41,164 nucleotides of DNA from Desulforudis sp. (GTDB lineage: Bacteria > Bacillota > Desulfotomaculia > Desulfotomaculales > Desulforudaceae). How positions within the stretch are numbered: position 1 is the first letter of the stretch; every line of letters starts with the position of its first letter. The notes beneath the pieces are model-generated. The model saw only the letters and a list, made by a program, of their open reading frames with translations, did not search any database and was not told where the DNA came from. This document shows positions 1-8,876 of this stretch, in pieces. The stretch covers positions 1-41,164 of the forward strand of contig JAHRFU010000037.1 in NCBI GenBank assembly GCA_019084485.1, given 5' to 3'. The translations under genes and the position numbers were made by a program.

Positions 1-183
1 CTTCTTCCGCCGGCGTTCACCCCTTTCAATGACTTGCCTTATCTCTTCTGGGTTGGCATCCAGGTACTTGTAGACAGTGTTTCGGCACACACCCAGCTTT
101 CTAGCGATCTGGGATACGTTGAGTCCGATTTCCCTTAGGTTCTGAATCTCGAGATACATTCTCCACCTTTCACTGCTGGTCAT
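1..183 (-). CDS. istA: IS21-family transposase IstA, N-terminal fragment (runs off the window)
   Basis: The reading frame starts at the ATG complementary to 181-183, a few bases after a strong GAGGAGGGG ribosome binding site, and is still open at base 1. The 61 residues begin MTSSERWRMYLEIQNLREIG and continue with LNVSQIARKLGVCRNTVYKYL, a helix-turn-helix. This opening is characteristic of IstA, the DDE transposase of IS21 elements, which works with the AAA+ helper IstB. The catalytic domain and istB would lie to the left of the window. The family call is confident; whether the element is complete and active cannot be seen. Confidence 0.85.
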   Translation of the reverse strand, partial: MTSSERWRMYLEIQNLREIGLNVSQIARKLGVCRNTVYKYLDANPEEIRQVIERGERRRKK

Positions 184-262
184 ATTCCCCTCCTCGGCGA
201 TGGGACTGGATAATTTCCAGTTCCATGATAGCCGAAAAGGAAGGGTGTGGGATTTGTTGCTC
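1..262 (-). mobile_element. End of an IS21-family insertion sequence
   Basis: The stretch between the istA start and the truncated kinase has no gene. It contains a small palindrome at 206-220 (CTGGA-taatt-TCCAG), the kind of motif that sits in the terminal repeats of IS21 elements. The exact outer end cannot be fixed because the other end and the target duplication are outside the window. It lies somewhere between about 220 and 300, because the kinase frame loses its family sequence there. Confidence 0.6.
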
Positions 263-266
263 ACTC

Positions 267-2396
267 TTATTTGCCGAAATCTGTTGATTCTATTTTAGCG
301 GTCAGAGGCGTCAAGAGAAGAAGGACCTCATCGACCAGCGTCCCAACATCAACATCCTCACGGCGCAGCACAGTGTTCCGGGAGAAACTGAGCAGTTCCC
401 CCACAAGGTTGTTGATGCGATCGATTTCCTGACTAACGATCCGGGAAAAATTGTGGCGAAACTCATAATCCTCGTATTTTTCGGGTAGCAGTTCTGCGAA
501 AGTCTTAATGGACACCAAGGGGTTCTTGATCTCATGGGCCATACCCGCTGCCACCTCACCCAGAGATGCTAGCCGTTGAATGGTGTTCCTCTCCTGTTCC
601 AGTTCCTTAATCCTGGTAACGTCGCTTATGACCAGGATCGCCCCCCGCCCTCCGGTTTCAGGCTCTTCCATCAGCGCCGTACTACAGGAGATATAGCGCA
701 TACTGTCCTCCGCGGACATGGTCACCTCGACCTCGCTTATGCACTGCCCGTCTTCCACCGTCTGCCGCAGTAGCGCACAAAGCTCTGCACTCAACACTTC
801 CTCAACGGGTTTGCCCAGCACTGTCTCACTTGTCTTGGAGATGAACTTCTCGGCCGCAGTGTTGAAAGTGGTAACTAGGCCGTTAGCGTCCACTGCAACC
901 AGTCCATTCCCCATATGCTCCAGCACTCCCTCCAGGTAGCGCTTCATTACAAGCACTTCCTGGTAGAGTTGGGAGTTCTTCAAAGACACCGACAATTGTG
1001 AGGCTAACGCCGAAAGTAGCTTCACATCCTGGCTGGAATAAGGCTCGCCGGATTGCTTTGAGCCTAGAAGAAACACGCCTTCCAGTTTTCCTTCAACCAT
1101 CACCGGAACAGCAACCTCAGCCTGCAACTCGAACATTTCGTTTAGGATCAGATCCCTTTTCTCATTAAATGTCGCCACGTGCAGGTCCGTCTGCAACAAT
1201 ACATCCCCTGTACTCTCGAGGTGGAAAGACAGTCCTCCGGGTAATAATGGCCGGCTATCGTTATCATCAGGGGCATCAGGATTATTTGAAAATCGGGAGG
1301 CCATCAGGGTATAAGATCGGTCAACCGTTCGGACGTAGAATGAGGCACCCGTGATATGGACAGTGTCCACCACCCTAAAGACCAGGAACCTAAGCAGTTG
1401 ATCCCTGCTCAGCATAGAAACCATTCCCTTGTTAGCATCAATCAGTGTGTCAAAGTAATCGTAGACTCCCCTATAGAAATAGCGATCTACAACAGCTTGA
1501 ACAATCCTGTTAAGCGAATGGAAGAAAAGCGCAGCCGTAAGGGTTACAAGCACTAAGTAGCCATATAGAAGAGGCGATCCAAATACAATAGAGAAAAAGT
1601 GTTCCAACACAAATGCGGGCAATATACAAACTGCTGTCAGCAAAAATACCGCCAGACCATAAGAGACTACCTTGCGTAGGGCCAGATGAATATCCATCAA
1701 ACGGTACCGGATGATGGCATAGGAAATGGATCCTACCCCAACCAGAATCGACAAAGGACCAAGATTGCGAAAACCCGCCACAGTTACGCCCATCAAAGGT
1801 AGGAAGACGTTGACCATGCTCGCAAGGGTGACCGAAATCAAGATGCCGCCAAAAAAGTAACGTATTTGATACCGAACCAAGCCCCGTGAAACCTTTAACT
1901 GGCGAATAAGCTGGTAAAGGGCGAAAACGATTACCGTACCGTAGAATATCGGAAAAACTAGAAAATAGCGGCCGTAAACCAACTCTTTTTGCTCCAGAGG
2001 TACGGCCACATCCTGGATAATCATTGAAGACATACTAGCCCCAGCCAACAGAAAACCGAGGAGAAAGATAGGAACAACCTTACGATATGGGTAACTGTTT
2101 TCACCTTGGAAGGAGTAAGCGAGGGCAAAGATGAAACAAGCCAAAATAGCCCCCACAGCGTGGGAAAACCGCATCCAAAACAGAAGGCTGAGGTATTCAT
2201 TAAGGCATACAATTAATAGTACGGCAACCACCCAGAGACTGGTGGTTAGTACAAACCCGAAGAACAGACGATTAAGTAAGGCTTGGGGAGCCCTGACAAA
2301 AACGATTACACCCAATGCGACGTTAATTATCGCTGTCAAGATCAAGGCTACTGCTGTGAAAATGGTGAATCCCGACGCCGATCCTAGGATGTCCAA
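267..2396 (-). pseudogene. Membrane sensor histidine kinase truncated before its ATPase domain
   Basis: The 709-residue product has in order: an N-terminal region of about 240 residues with seven or eight hydrophobic segments (HisKA_7TM-like), a GAF domain (about 330-480), a PAS domain (about 490-610) and a HisKA dimerisation domain with the phospho-accepting H-box GMAHEIKNPL (about 620-690). The N, G1, F and G2 boxes of the HATPase domain are absent: translation stops at ...LTAKIESTDFGK, right next to the IS21 end. As it stands the protein could not autophosphorylate. The start is a TTG that overlaps the end of the upstream ketoacyl synthase gene by 13 bases, so it was the last gene of a methyltransferase-synthase-kinase operon. 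Truncation by the insertion sequence is the simplest reading; the missing part should lie beyond the element. Confidence 0.75.
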
Positions 2397-3622
2397 GGCA
2401 GTACCCCAGCTAGCTCAAGGTCGGAGATAATTAGGGAAGCAACACAGCCTCCCACGCCCGAAGCATTGATTAACACCCTGCTCACCCGGGCGACTCTACC
2501 TTGGTTCGGAATACAATCAAGATCACATTGTGGATCCAAATTCTCGTAGTTTGTAGTGGGCGGAATGAATTTGTGTTCAATGGATTGTGCGGCGGCGATC
2601 ACCTGCAGTGGACCGGAAGCCGCCAACGGATTTCCGATCATTGACTTAATGGAGCCTGTAGGCACGTTATTAGAGTAGCGCCCGAATACTTCCTTTATCG
2701 CGCTCACTTCGATCCGGTCAGTAAACATGATTCCAGGGGCATGAGCGGATATATAGTCAATTTCGTTGGGGCTAAGTCGGGCCTTATTCAATGCCTCAGT
2801 CATCGCCGCGACATAGGCCGCCTTCAACGTCTTTAGAGAAGTTGCATTCGCGATGCCCCAGCCCGCAATCCTAGCGTAAATCTTTGCCCCGCGTCGGCTA
2901 GCGCTCTCGCGGTCTTCCAAAAGAATCATGCCAGCTCCTTCTCCGATTACGCCCCCCTCTCGCTTAGCGTCAAAGGGCCGGCTGGCGGTGGACGGATTAT
3001 CCCCGAGACCCATATTGTTCACTGGGTGCAGACCAGCTTTCTCAAAACACGTCACCGTAAAAGGGGTAAGCGGAGCGTCCCCTCCGCCCGCTAGTACCAT
3101 ATCAGCCTCCCCGTCCAGGATAGAATCAGCTGCCGAAATAATGCTAATGATCCCGGAGGTGCAAGCTGAGGCATACGTCAGTACTTTTCCTTTGCACTGG
3201 AGGTCTTTTGCTATTTCTGCGGCCGCAGCGTGGGGAATAGTCGCCGCGATTACCGACGACGCAGTCGTACCGGACTGCTTAAATTTGTCGTACTCCCTTT
3301 CCCCAATCTCCATGTCTACCGCACCAATTCCGATCCTGATTCCGGAGCGTCGCCGCGAGAACTCATCCTTGCTAATTCCGGCATCAGCCATTGCCAGGTG
3401 CGAGGCCGTTACGATCATCAGATTACGCCAAGAACCGCCCTGCTCCCCACTTAGCCAATGTCTCGGCACAACCCCGGCAAACTCATGGTGATGATATTGC
3501 TCGGCAAAATGTTCAATATAGCGTATTCCAGACTCGCCCTTTTTTAGGGCATCCCAAAACTGTTCCTTGCCAACACCGTTGGGCGCAACGGGGCCAAGAC
3601 CGGTGATCACAACCTCACGCAA
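2384..3622 (-). CDS. Atypical beta-ketoacyl-ACP synthase (FabF/KAS II fold) with Cys-His-Asn site
   Basis: This 412-residue protein follows FabF along its whole length: MREVVITGLG at the start, nucleophile cysteine in ASACTSG, first active-site histidine in SAHAPG (FabF has NAHGTST), and the conserved lysine in KSMIGN. The second active-site histidine of FabF (TGHL) is an asparagine here (IGNPL), giving Cys-His-Asn as in FabH-type enzymes. The HGT motif is also altered. It is therefore probably not the housekeeping elongation enzyme, which is present at 23708-24955. It may extend an unusual acyl chain or be specialised in its primer. The TTG start overlaps the methyltransferase stop by 8 bases, so the two are translationally coupled. 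The substrate is unknown. Confidence 0.8.
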   Translation of the reverse strand: MREVVITGLGPVAPNGVGKEQFWDALKKGESGIRYIEHFAEQYHHHEFAGVVPRHWLSGEQGGSWRNLMIVTASHLAMADAGISKDEFSRRRSGIRIGIGAVDMEIGEREYDKFKQSGTTASSVIAATIPHAAAAEIAKDLQCKGKVLTYASACTSGIISIISAADSILDGEADMVLAGGGDAPLTPFTVTCFEKAGLHPVNNMGLGDNPSTASRPFDAKREGGVIGEGAGMILLEDRESASRRGAKIYARIAGWGIANATSLKTLKAAYVAAMTEALNKARLSPNEIDYISAHAPGIMFTDRIEVSAIKEVFGRYSNNVPTGSIKSMIGNPLAASGPLQVIAAAQSIEHKFIPPTTNYENLDPQCDLDCIPNQGRVARVSRVLINASGVGGCVASLIISDLELAGVLPWTS

Positions 3623-4391
3623 GATGTGCCCACCTTTCCCGATGCGTATCGATACCGCGACTAGTAAACTCCTTGGCGCAAATCATAAACCAACACTGCT
3701 CTCCATATACCCTTTCGCTCCGAATAACCTTGAAACCCGAGTCCCCAATAGATTCAACAAGTCTCTTAACCGAGTAAAAATGATACTCCTGCTGCCGTTG
3801 AATATGCGCATTCACTAGTGTAAAAACCAAGAGCTGCGGCAAAGTCCTGAGCACCTGACCGGCAAGCAGAAACGGCCAGAGAAGCGGCTGACTCAAACGC
3901 AACTCACTAATGTGCTCCTGGACAATAAAGCGCATCTTAGGTTGATTAGCCGGGTTGACCAAGACAAACCGCCCGTTAGGCTTTAAGACGCGATTTAGTT
4001 CCCGAAGCAATCTCTCGGGGTCTTCGACGGCATAAAGTACATTGACGCAGACAACCGCATCAAATTCGCTTTCAGCGAACGGAAGAAGGCGGTTGAGGTC
4101 GACTTGCCGGACGGTGACCTTTGAGTTATTCTTAACCTTTCTTGCAGCCCGCCGCAGCATAGCCGGAGCGAAATCAACAGCAGTCAACAGCGTTTCCGGA
4201 CGAGTCCGGGCAATGTGGGATGTGAGGTTGCCTGTCCCACACCCAGCGTCCAATACCTTCCATCCAGGTGCTGAGTTAAGCGCCTCGGCGGAAACCCGCA
4301 GCAGCCGGCGGTAAGGCAAAAACCTTAGCAGGATAGTATCATACACCCGGGCGTACAACTGCCACAGCCGATTTTCGACAATTCTCCACAA
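3615..4391 (-). CDS. Class I SAM-dependent methyltransferase (UbiE/Methyltransf_11 type)
   Basis: The 258 residues contain the Rossmann-fold SAM site LDAGCGTGNLT (motif I), the acidic residue at the end of strand 2 (AVDFAP) and motif IV/post-I features (FDAVVCVNVLYAVED, VLKPNGRFVLVNP). These are typical of small-molecule methyltransferases of the UbiE type. It is the first gene of the operon with the atypical ketoacyl synthase and the sensor kinase, so a role in modifying a polyketide-like or acyl product is a reasonable inference, but no substrate can be named. The probable start is TTG with only a weak ribosome binding site; in-frame alternatives a few codons downstream exist. Confidence 0.75.
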   Translation of the reverse strand: MWRIVENRLWQLYARVYDTILLRFLPYRRLLRVSAEALNSAPGWKVLDAGCGTGNLTSHIARTRPETLLTAVDFAPAMLRRAARKVKNNSKVTVRQVDLNRLLPFAESEFDAVVCVNVLYAVEDPERLLRELNRVLKPNGRFVLVNPANQPKMRFIVQEHISELRLSQPLLWPFLLAGQVLRTLPQLLVFTLVNAHIQRQQEYHFYSVKRLVESIGDSGFKVIRSERVYGEQCWFMICAKEFTSRGIDTHRERWAHLA

Positions 4392-4856
4392 CTTTTACGC
4401 ACCATCCTTGTAGACACCATAACCACTCGCTAAGAACGACATGCTTCCGCTTAATCTAGCATTCTTTGTCAGGGAATATAATTCCTGCCACTGTTCGAGC
4501 AAAAACGTGGTTTACTGCGCGGAAATTGACAATTGCAAATGAATTGACCTTCGAGCTTACCAGGCTGTCCGCAATCCCTTTACAAGCAATGGACCCGACC
4601 CTTAATTTCTTGGTCGGTGTGATGTATAGAACAGGTAGCTGGCAGGTCACATTAATAAATGGGGGGCTAACCCGGTTCGCGGTGGAAAATACATTATGGC
4701 CAAGCTTAAACGCAAGCATAGAGCTCCCCGCCATCCATTACGACAGGCACAGCATCGAAAACCGCTCCCCGTATACGCTGACGAGCAACACCCCGGTGAA
4801 GCGGCTGATTGTTTAAATCCGTCACATAATTCAAGTAAGATTAAAGATGGCAGTTG
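4392..4856. other. 465-bp stretch without a convincing gene
   Basis: Two long overlapping open frames lie antisense to each other: 4456-4734 on the minus strand (92 codons) and 4466-4816 on the plus strand (116 codons, TTG start). Neither has a good ribosome binding site, and I recognise neither translation. The minus frame has the more protein-like composition but could be decayed coding sequence. The stretch holds no obvious terminator, tRNA or repeat. I leave it as probable spacer or gene remnant. Confidence 0.4.
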
Positions 4857-6161
4857 CTAGAGAGCCTTCAGCCAGTAGTTCTGGATGATACTCTGTCCGT
4901 AGGTAGTGCCGGGAACCGCCCAGCGTCCGTTAAGCCCCTGCCAAGTAGAGGCGCAACCCCTCTGTACCAGGTTGAAACGCGGGCTTAAGAGAGTCTTGCC
5001 CGGCGGCAGTGGATCCTTACAAGAATAGGAATATAGGTGCTGGATGTGGGCTTCGACCCCGACTTCGGGCGTGGCGAAGGTAGCCCCGTGTCTTCCCGCC
5101 TCGAGCACAACCAGCCCGCGATCGGCACCGTTTATGGACTCTCCGCCCAACAGAATCTGTCCGGTGGCATAAAGGCCGCAGTAGTTGTTCTGATCCGGCT
5201 TCACCAAACCGGTATACTGCCAGAAATGGGTCTCCTTTGCCGCCTGAGCATAAGCCAGGTCACCTCGGATACCGTACTCGGCGCCAATGCGAATGTAGAG
5301 TTCAGCCAGGTCGGGAATCGGGATGAACGGTCGTCCTAGTTCCCCTTCCATCTTAGCTTTCAGGCGCGGGGTTTCGCTGTCTATCCATGCTCTTAGTTGT
5401 GCTGCCGTGGCCATGGACTGACCGCGGATGGTAAGGTCTGAGCTGGCGGTTACCGTACCGTTCGGTAACCGGATGGTCGGACTGTACTTCCCGAGTTCCG
5501 TTAGGTAGCGCTGAAATTGTTCAAGTTGTGCACTACTGAAGTCTACCTCAGTCCTGTACAGAAGCTCCGCCGAATTGATAAAGGTCATATCCAACAAGCG
5601 CAGGTTAGTCCGGTAGGAAGCCAGTTCATTCAGCAGACTGCTTGTCCCCGGAGGCGGCTGAATAGCGTCCGGAGGTCCGTTATCTCGCACCAACCCCCGG
5701 CTGGGTGGCGGAGGCAGTGGTGAAACAATGCTCACCGTACGGGTCGTAGAATCCCAGTTTACTCCGCAACCTAAAGCCTCACCAATAGCTCGAAAAGGAA
5801 CCACGACCCGGTTTAAGCTGGTGATGAAGGGCTGACCCAGATCGGCAGGGAAATCCTTTACAGATCCGTCGACAACAACCCGAATGTCTGTTTTTGCGGT
5901 TGATATTGTTATGGGAGCAAGACTGTGGCCCGCAGTGGCAATAAGAATCTGCCTGGGATTCGGCATCCACTCCACCCGGGCACCCAGGTTCTCACTGACC
6001 ACCCGGAGCGGTACGTAGACCCGGTCGTCCTTAATGAACGGAGATTGGTCTCCATCAGGGATTACTACCTGCTTCCCATCAATGACAATGCTGATCCCGG
6101 GCCTGTCCGCAGCTGCGGTCGGGGATCCCAGCAACATACATCCCATAAACAAAGCAAACAC
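4857..6161 (-). CDS. Secreted cell-wall hydrolase: two copper-amine-oxidase N-like stalk domains plus glucosaminidase domain
   Basis: The protein of about 434 residues starts with a hydrophobic signal segment ending TAAADRPG. Two copies of the copper amine oxidase N-terminal-like domain follow (about 25-80 and 85-150; VYVPLRVVSENLGA and VVVPFRAIGEALGC), a wall-anchoring stalk common in Peptococcaceae, then a proline-rich linker. The C-terminal part (about 290-434) resembles mannosyl-glycoprotein endo-beta-N-acetylglucosaminidase domains: YGIRGDLAYAQAAKET with its catalytic-type glutamate, NNYCGLYATG, and GVEAHIQHLY. It should cleave peptidoglycan glycan strands. The first usual start codon is GTG at 6161, but an ATT at 6186-6188 preceded by AAGGGTGAT would add MIRQLAAVAL, giving the signal peptide its usual positive charge. 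The gene stands alone and diverges from splB. Confidence 0.8.
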   Translation of the reverse strand: MFALFMGCMLLGSPTAAADRPGISIVIDGKQVVIPDGDQSPFIKDDRVYVPLRVVSENLGARVEWMPNPRQILIATAGHSLAPITISTAKTDIRVVVDGSVKDFPADLGQPFITSLNRVVVPFRAIGEALGCGVNWDSTTRTVSIVSPLPPPPSRGLVRDNGPPDAIQPPPGTSSLLNELASYRTNLRLLDMTFINSAELLYRTEVDFSSAQLEQFQRYLTELGKYSPTIRLPNGTVTASSDLTIRGQSMATAAQLRAWIDSETPRLKAKMEGELGRPFIPIPDLAELYIRIGAEYGIRGDLAYAQAAKETHFWQYTGLVKPDQNNYCGLYATGQILLGGESINGADRGLVVLEAGRHGATFATPEVGVEAHIQHLYSYSCKDPLPPGKTLLSPRFNLVQRGCASTWQGLNGRWAVPGTTYGQSIIQNYWLKAL

Positions 6162-6271
6162 TAACGCTACGGCCGCTAACTGACGAATGACCGATCACCC
6201 TTTCAAACCTCTCTCGCTAGGGAAGACGCCCGAAACCCGTTGGCGGATTTCCAATACCCGGTACTTGTCCT

Positions 6272-6301
6272 ATCATATACCGGGCTGAGGTAGTTCGACA
6301 A
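6272..6301 (-). promoter_or_regulatory. Putative sigma-A promoter of the cell-wall hydrolase gene
   Basis: On the minus strand TTGTCG (6296-6301) is followed after 18 bases by TATGAT (6272-6277). Both boxes are close to consensus, about 85-110 bases upstream of the likely start, in the gap shared with splB. Confidence 0.5.
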
Positions 6302-6417
6302 TATTCTCCAGCCAAGATTATCTTAGTACACCAAAAATGGATTTGATTATTTATAAGGTCACGGGGTCAATCGGAATGCCCCGGGGCAGACTTCTACCAA
6401 TAAGGAGAGTGAAAGGC

Positions 6418-7440
6418 GTGGCCTTTATCCCGGAAAGAGTATACGCACGAGAAAAGGCACTGGACTACCCACGGGGGCAGGAGGCAATAACCCAGTTTCG
6501 AAGGATGGGAGTACCAGTCAGCGTGCTAAAGGCTCGCCAACGTGTTCCGGGCATGGCCAAGGATTCAGTTCGCCGAGGCTACATCGAAGCCAAGAAGATA
6601 CTGATACTGGATGTGGTCAACACCGGTTCCTTCATTTCTTCCCGCCCCTCCGCTGACTATCAATTACCGCTTTCATCGGGCTGCACCGGGTTTTGCGAAT
6701 ATTGCTATCTTAATACAACGCTCGGGAAGCGGCCCTACCTTAAGGTGTACGTGAACCTGGAGGAAATCCTTAATCAGGCGGCAGCTTACATTGAAGAAAA
6801 CCCCGACCGGGAAGTAACCTTTGAGGGTTCCTGCACTTCGGATCCAATCCCGGTTGAACCCTATCTAGGTTCACTAGAAGCGGCTGTCAACTTCTTCGGA
6901 CGCCAGGAGCGCGGAAGATTCCGTTTTGTCACTAAGTACACCGACGTGGCATCTCTTTTACAATTGGATCATCGCAACCATACCCGCTTCCGTTTCAGCA
7001 TCAACATGGACGAAGTGATCCAACGTTTTGAGCATGGAACTCCCACTCTCATCCCCCGTCTGGACGCTGCCCGCAGAGTGATTGCCGCAGGCTATCCGTC
7101 TGGCTTCATCGTTGCTCCCCTGATCCTTGACGAGGGTTGGATGGAACAGTACAGCCGGCTCTTTTTGACTGTGCGTGAGATATGCGGTGACTTGGCCGGA
7201 GTGAATTTCACCTTTGAACTGATCACCCACCGCTATACCGATCGGGCCAAGCAGACCATTGAGGATGTCTTCCCCAAGACCAAGCTACCGATGAACCCTG
7301 AGTCCCGGATTTACCGGCGCGGACAATTCGGGTATGGAAAGTACCTATATCCGAAGGACTTGATGGCGGAGGCCAAAGAGCGTTTTGGGGATCTGGTGCG
7401 TAGCAATTTCCCTGACGCCCGTATCGACTACTTCATCTGA
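6418..7440 (+). CDS. splB: Spore photoproduct lyase (radical SAM DNA repair)
   Basis: SplB directly reverses 5-thyminyl-5,6-dihydrothymine, the UV lesion of spore DNA, during germination. From the GTG at 6418 the product has 340 residues, against 342 for the Bacillus subtilis enzyme as I recall it. The [4Fe-4S]/SAM motif is CTGFCEYC. The hydrogen-donor cysteine lies in EGSCTSD, and KTKLP and the terminal IDYF also match the family. The frame is open further upstream, but AAGGAG at 6402-6407 and the start of similarity (AFIPERVYAREKALDYP) favour GTG 6418; GTG 6409 is too close to the Shine-Dalgarno. The gene overlaps the convergent yraN by 8 bases. It would be expressed in the forespore if regulated as in Bacillus; I did not identify the promoter. 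Confidence 0.93.
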   Translation: MAFIPERVYAREKALDYPRGQEAITQFRRMGVPVSVLKARQRVPGMAKDSVRRGYIEAKKILILDVVNTGSFISSRPSADYQLPLSSGCTGFCEYCYLNTTLGKRPYLKVYVNLEEILNQAAAYIEENPDREVTFEGSCTSDPIPVEPYLGSLEAAVNFFGRQERGRFRFVTKYTDVASLLQLDHRNHTRFRFSINMDEVIQRFEHGTPTLIPRLDAARRVIAAGYPSGFIVAPLILDEGWMEQYSRLFLTVREICGDLAGVNFTFELITHRYTDRAKQTIEDVFPKTKLPMNPESRIYRRGQFGYGKYLYPKDLMAEAKERFGDLVRSNFPDARIDYFI

Positions 7441-7792
7441 TCTCAAAGGCGTCAGGAATATGTTCGATCGTCCGCAGGGCCAAGTCCTTACTGAAAGTGA
7501 TGGCAATGACGTCAAATCGAACTGGTGGAAGCTTTTTCAACGATAGCAGGTAGAACTCTGCTACCTGTGCCAGCTTGCGCTGTTTACGGTAAGTGACAGT
7601 CTCCTGCGGGAATCCGAAATAGGAACCGGTTCGGGAACGGACCTCGACAAAAACCAGCGTTTGACCGTCACGGGCGACGATATCAATCTCTCCAAGCCGG
7701 CAACGAAAGTTAGTCTCCAGAATGGAAAGACCCTTCTTGCGCAAGAGATCCACCGCAATTGATTCACCCTGACGCCCCACTTCAATTCGCAT
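7433..7792 (-). CDS. yraN: UPF0102 family protein YraN (predicted endonuclease-fold)
   Basis: The 119 residues match the UPF0102/YraN family throughout: MRIEVGRQGESIAVDLL, then ETNFRCRLGEIDIVARDG and TLVFVEVRSRTG. The GEID...EVR arrangement recalls the Holliday-junction-resolvase-like nuclease fold; biochemical function is unsettled. It lies downstream of rnhB, the usual neighbour, with a good ribosome binding site (GGAGGAACAGG). Confidence 0.9.
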   Translation of the reverse strand: MRIEVGRQGESIAVDLLRKKGLSILETNFRCRLGEIDIVARDGQTLVFVEVRSRTGSYFGFPQETVTYRKQRKLAQVAEFYLLSLKKLPPVRFDVIAITFSKDLALRTIEHIPDAFEIR

Positions 7793-7855
7793 CCCTGTTC
7801 CTCCGTGAGCACCCCTTAGGCACCGCTGTTATTCACTCACCGCAGTCTCACAAAC

Positions 7856-8680
7856 TTAACCGTTGAGTCGGAACCCAGCTGGTATGGCTATCTTCGGAGT
7901 TCGGGTACTGATAAGGCCGGCGATAAACTGCCCGCGATGAATGGGCGTAGGGCCGAACCTGATGATATCCTCGCAATGCTCCCGGGTACCGTAGCCTTTA
8001 TTGCGGTCGAATCCGTACTCCGGAAAGGCCTCGTGACACCGAACCATTAACCGGTCTCGCCAGACCTTGGCCAGGATCGATGCCGCGGCTATTGAAGCAC
8101 ATTTAGCATCGCCGTCCACCAGAGTAGACTGGGGAATGTGGATTCCCCGTATCTCCAGATTGCCGTCGACAAGAAGCCTCCTGGGCGGCACCGACAGTAA
8201 GCGTATAGCTCGGCGCATTGCCAAAAAGGTGGCCCCCAGAATGTTGTAACGCTCGATCTCGGTAACAGAAGCCACTGCAATCGCCCAGGCCTCGGCCTGA
8301 TTGCATATCTCTGCGGCCGTCTGCTCGCGGCGGGCCGGGGAAAGCTTCTTGGAATCATTCAATCCGGGGATGAATCTCTCAACCGGTAGAACCACCGCAG
8401 CTGCCACCACCGGACCGGCAAGCGGCCCCCGCCCCGCCTCATCCAGCCCGGCCACAGGCCCGACCCCCCGTGCGGCAAGCATCTCTTCGCGCTCATACAT
8501 CGCTCGAAGGCGACAGGCCTCAACAACCTCACATTCCAAGCGCCTGGACAAAACGTGAAAGAACTCCCTGGCACCAATTCGATCATCGTTACGCAGGGCG
8601 TCGTGAAGCTCCCGGTCAACACCAGCAGTATTTTTGATCAGCCGACCGATTTCGGCTAGGGTTAGCTTGGTTGTGTCCAT
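7856..8680 (-). CDS. rnhB: Ribonuclease HII
   Basis: RNase HII removes RNA from RNA-DNA hybrids and initiates excision of misincorporated ribonucleotides. Visible signatures are AGLDEAGRGPLAGP (two catalytic acidic residues), SKKLSP, ASILAKVWRD and GFDRNKGYGT. Starting at ATG 8680 (MDTTKLTLAEIGRLI) gives about 274 residues, including the helical N-terminal extension of about 70 residues usual in Firmicutes. The frame stays open to 8929, but that extension would read through the separate plus-strand element at 8746-8986 and has no family resemblance. An in-frame ATG near 8720 with an AAGGTG Shine-Dalgarno is a possible alternative start. Confidence 0.93.
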   Translation of the reverse strand: MDTTKLTLAEIGRLIKNTAGVDRELHDALRNDDRIGAREFFHVLSRRLECEVVEACRLRAMYEREEMLAARGVGPVAGLDEAGRGPLAGPVVAAAVVLPVERFIPGLNDSKKLSPARREQTAAEICNQAEAWAIAVASVTEIERYNILGATFLAMRRAIRLLSVPPRRLLVDGNLEIRGIHIPQSTLVDGDAKCASIAAASILAKVWRDRLMVRCHEAFPEYGFDRNKGYGTREHCEDIIRFGPTPIHRGQFIAGLISTRTPKIAIPAGFRLNG

Positions 8681-8745
8681 GAAGCATAATATTCTTCCCC
8701 TGAAAGATAAACCCTGCCACATGTAGCACACCTTACGTTGGATAG

Positions 8746-8776
8746 TCGACATACTCAAAAACACCCTAAGCATAAT
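8746..8776 (+). promoter_or_regulatory. Putative promoter of the plus-strand intergenic RNA
   Basis: TCGACA (8746-8751) and CATAAT (8771-8776) are separated by 19 bases on the plus strand, divergent from rnhB. Transcription would begin close to the first hairpin (8783). The match is moderate and the spacing one or two bases long. Confidence 0.35.
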
Positions 8777-8822
8777 CGGCGGGGGTGTACTCTGAGGAAC
8801 TGCAGAACAAACGAAAACACCC

Positions 8823-8876
8823 ACACCTGGAAGGTGCAGTCGCGCTGAGGGTATTGCCGGAACAAACGACAGGGAG
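8823..8876 (+). repeat. 54-bp dispersed repeat, copy 1
   Basis: It differs from the copy at 40997-41052 only by one inserted G after the CAGT at 8837-8840 and by AC against ATT just before AGGG. It contains the hairpin CACCT-gga-AGGTG, the string CTGAGGGTATTGCCGGAACA and a terminal AGGGAG. Both copies lie outside genes and are followed, 7 bases after AGGGAG, by a start codon. Confidence 0.9.

Noticed and set aside
4466-4816. A 116-codon plus-strand gene with TTG start
   Set aside because: There is no Shine-Dalgarno and no recognisable domain, and an equally long antisense frame exists, so it is listed only as an ambiguous stretch.
8783-8876. Known riboswitch class (c-di-GMP, ZTP, fluoride, THF, SAH, ykkC) or ribozyme for the repeat
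   Set aside because: From memory of the consensus motifs none fits; it was kept as an unassigned structured RNA candidate.
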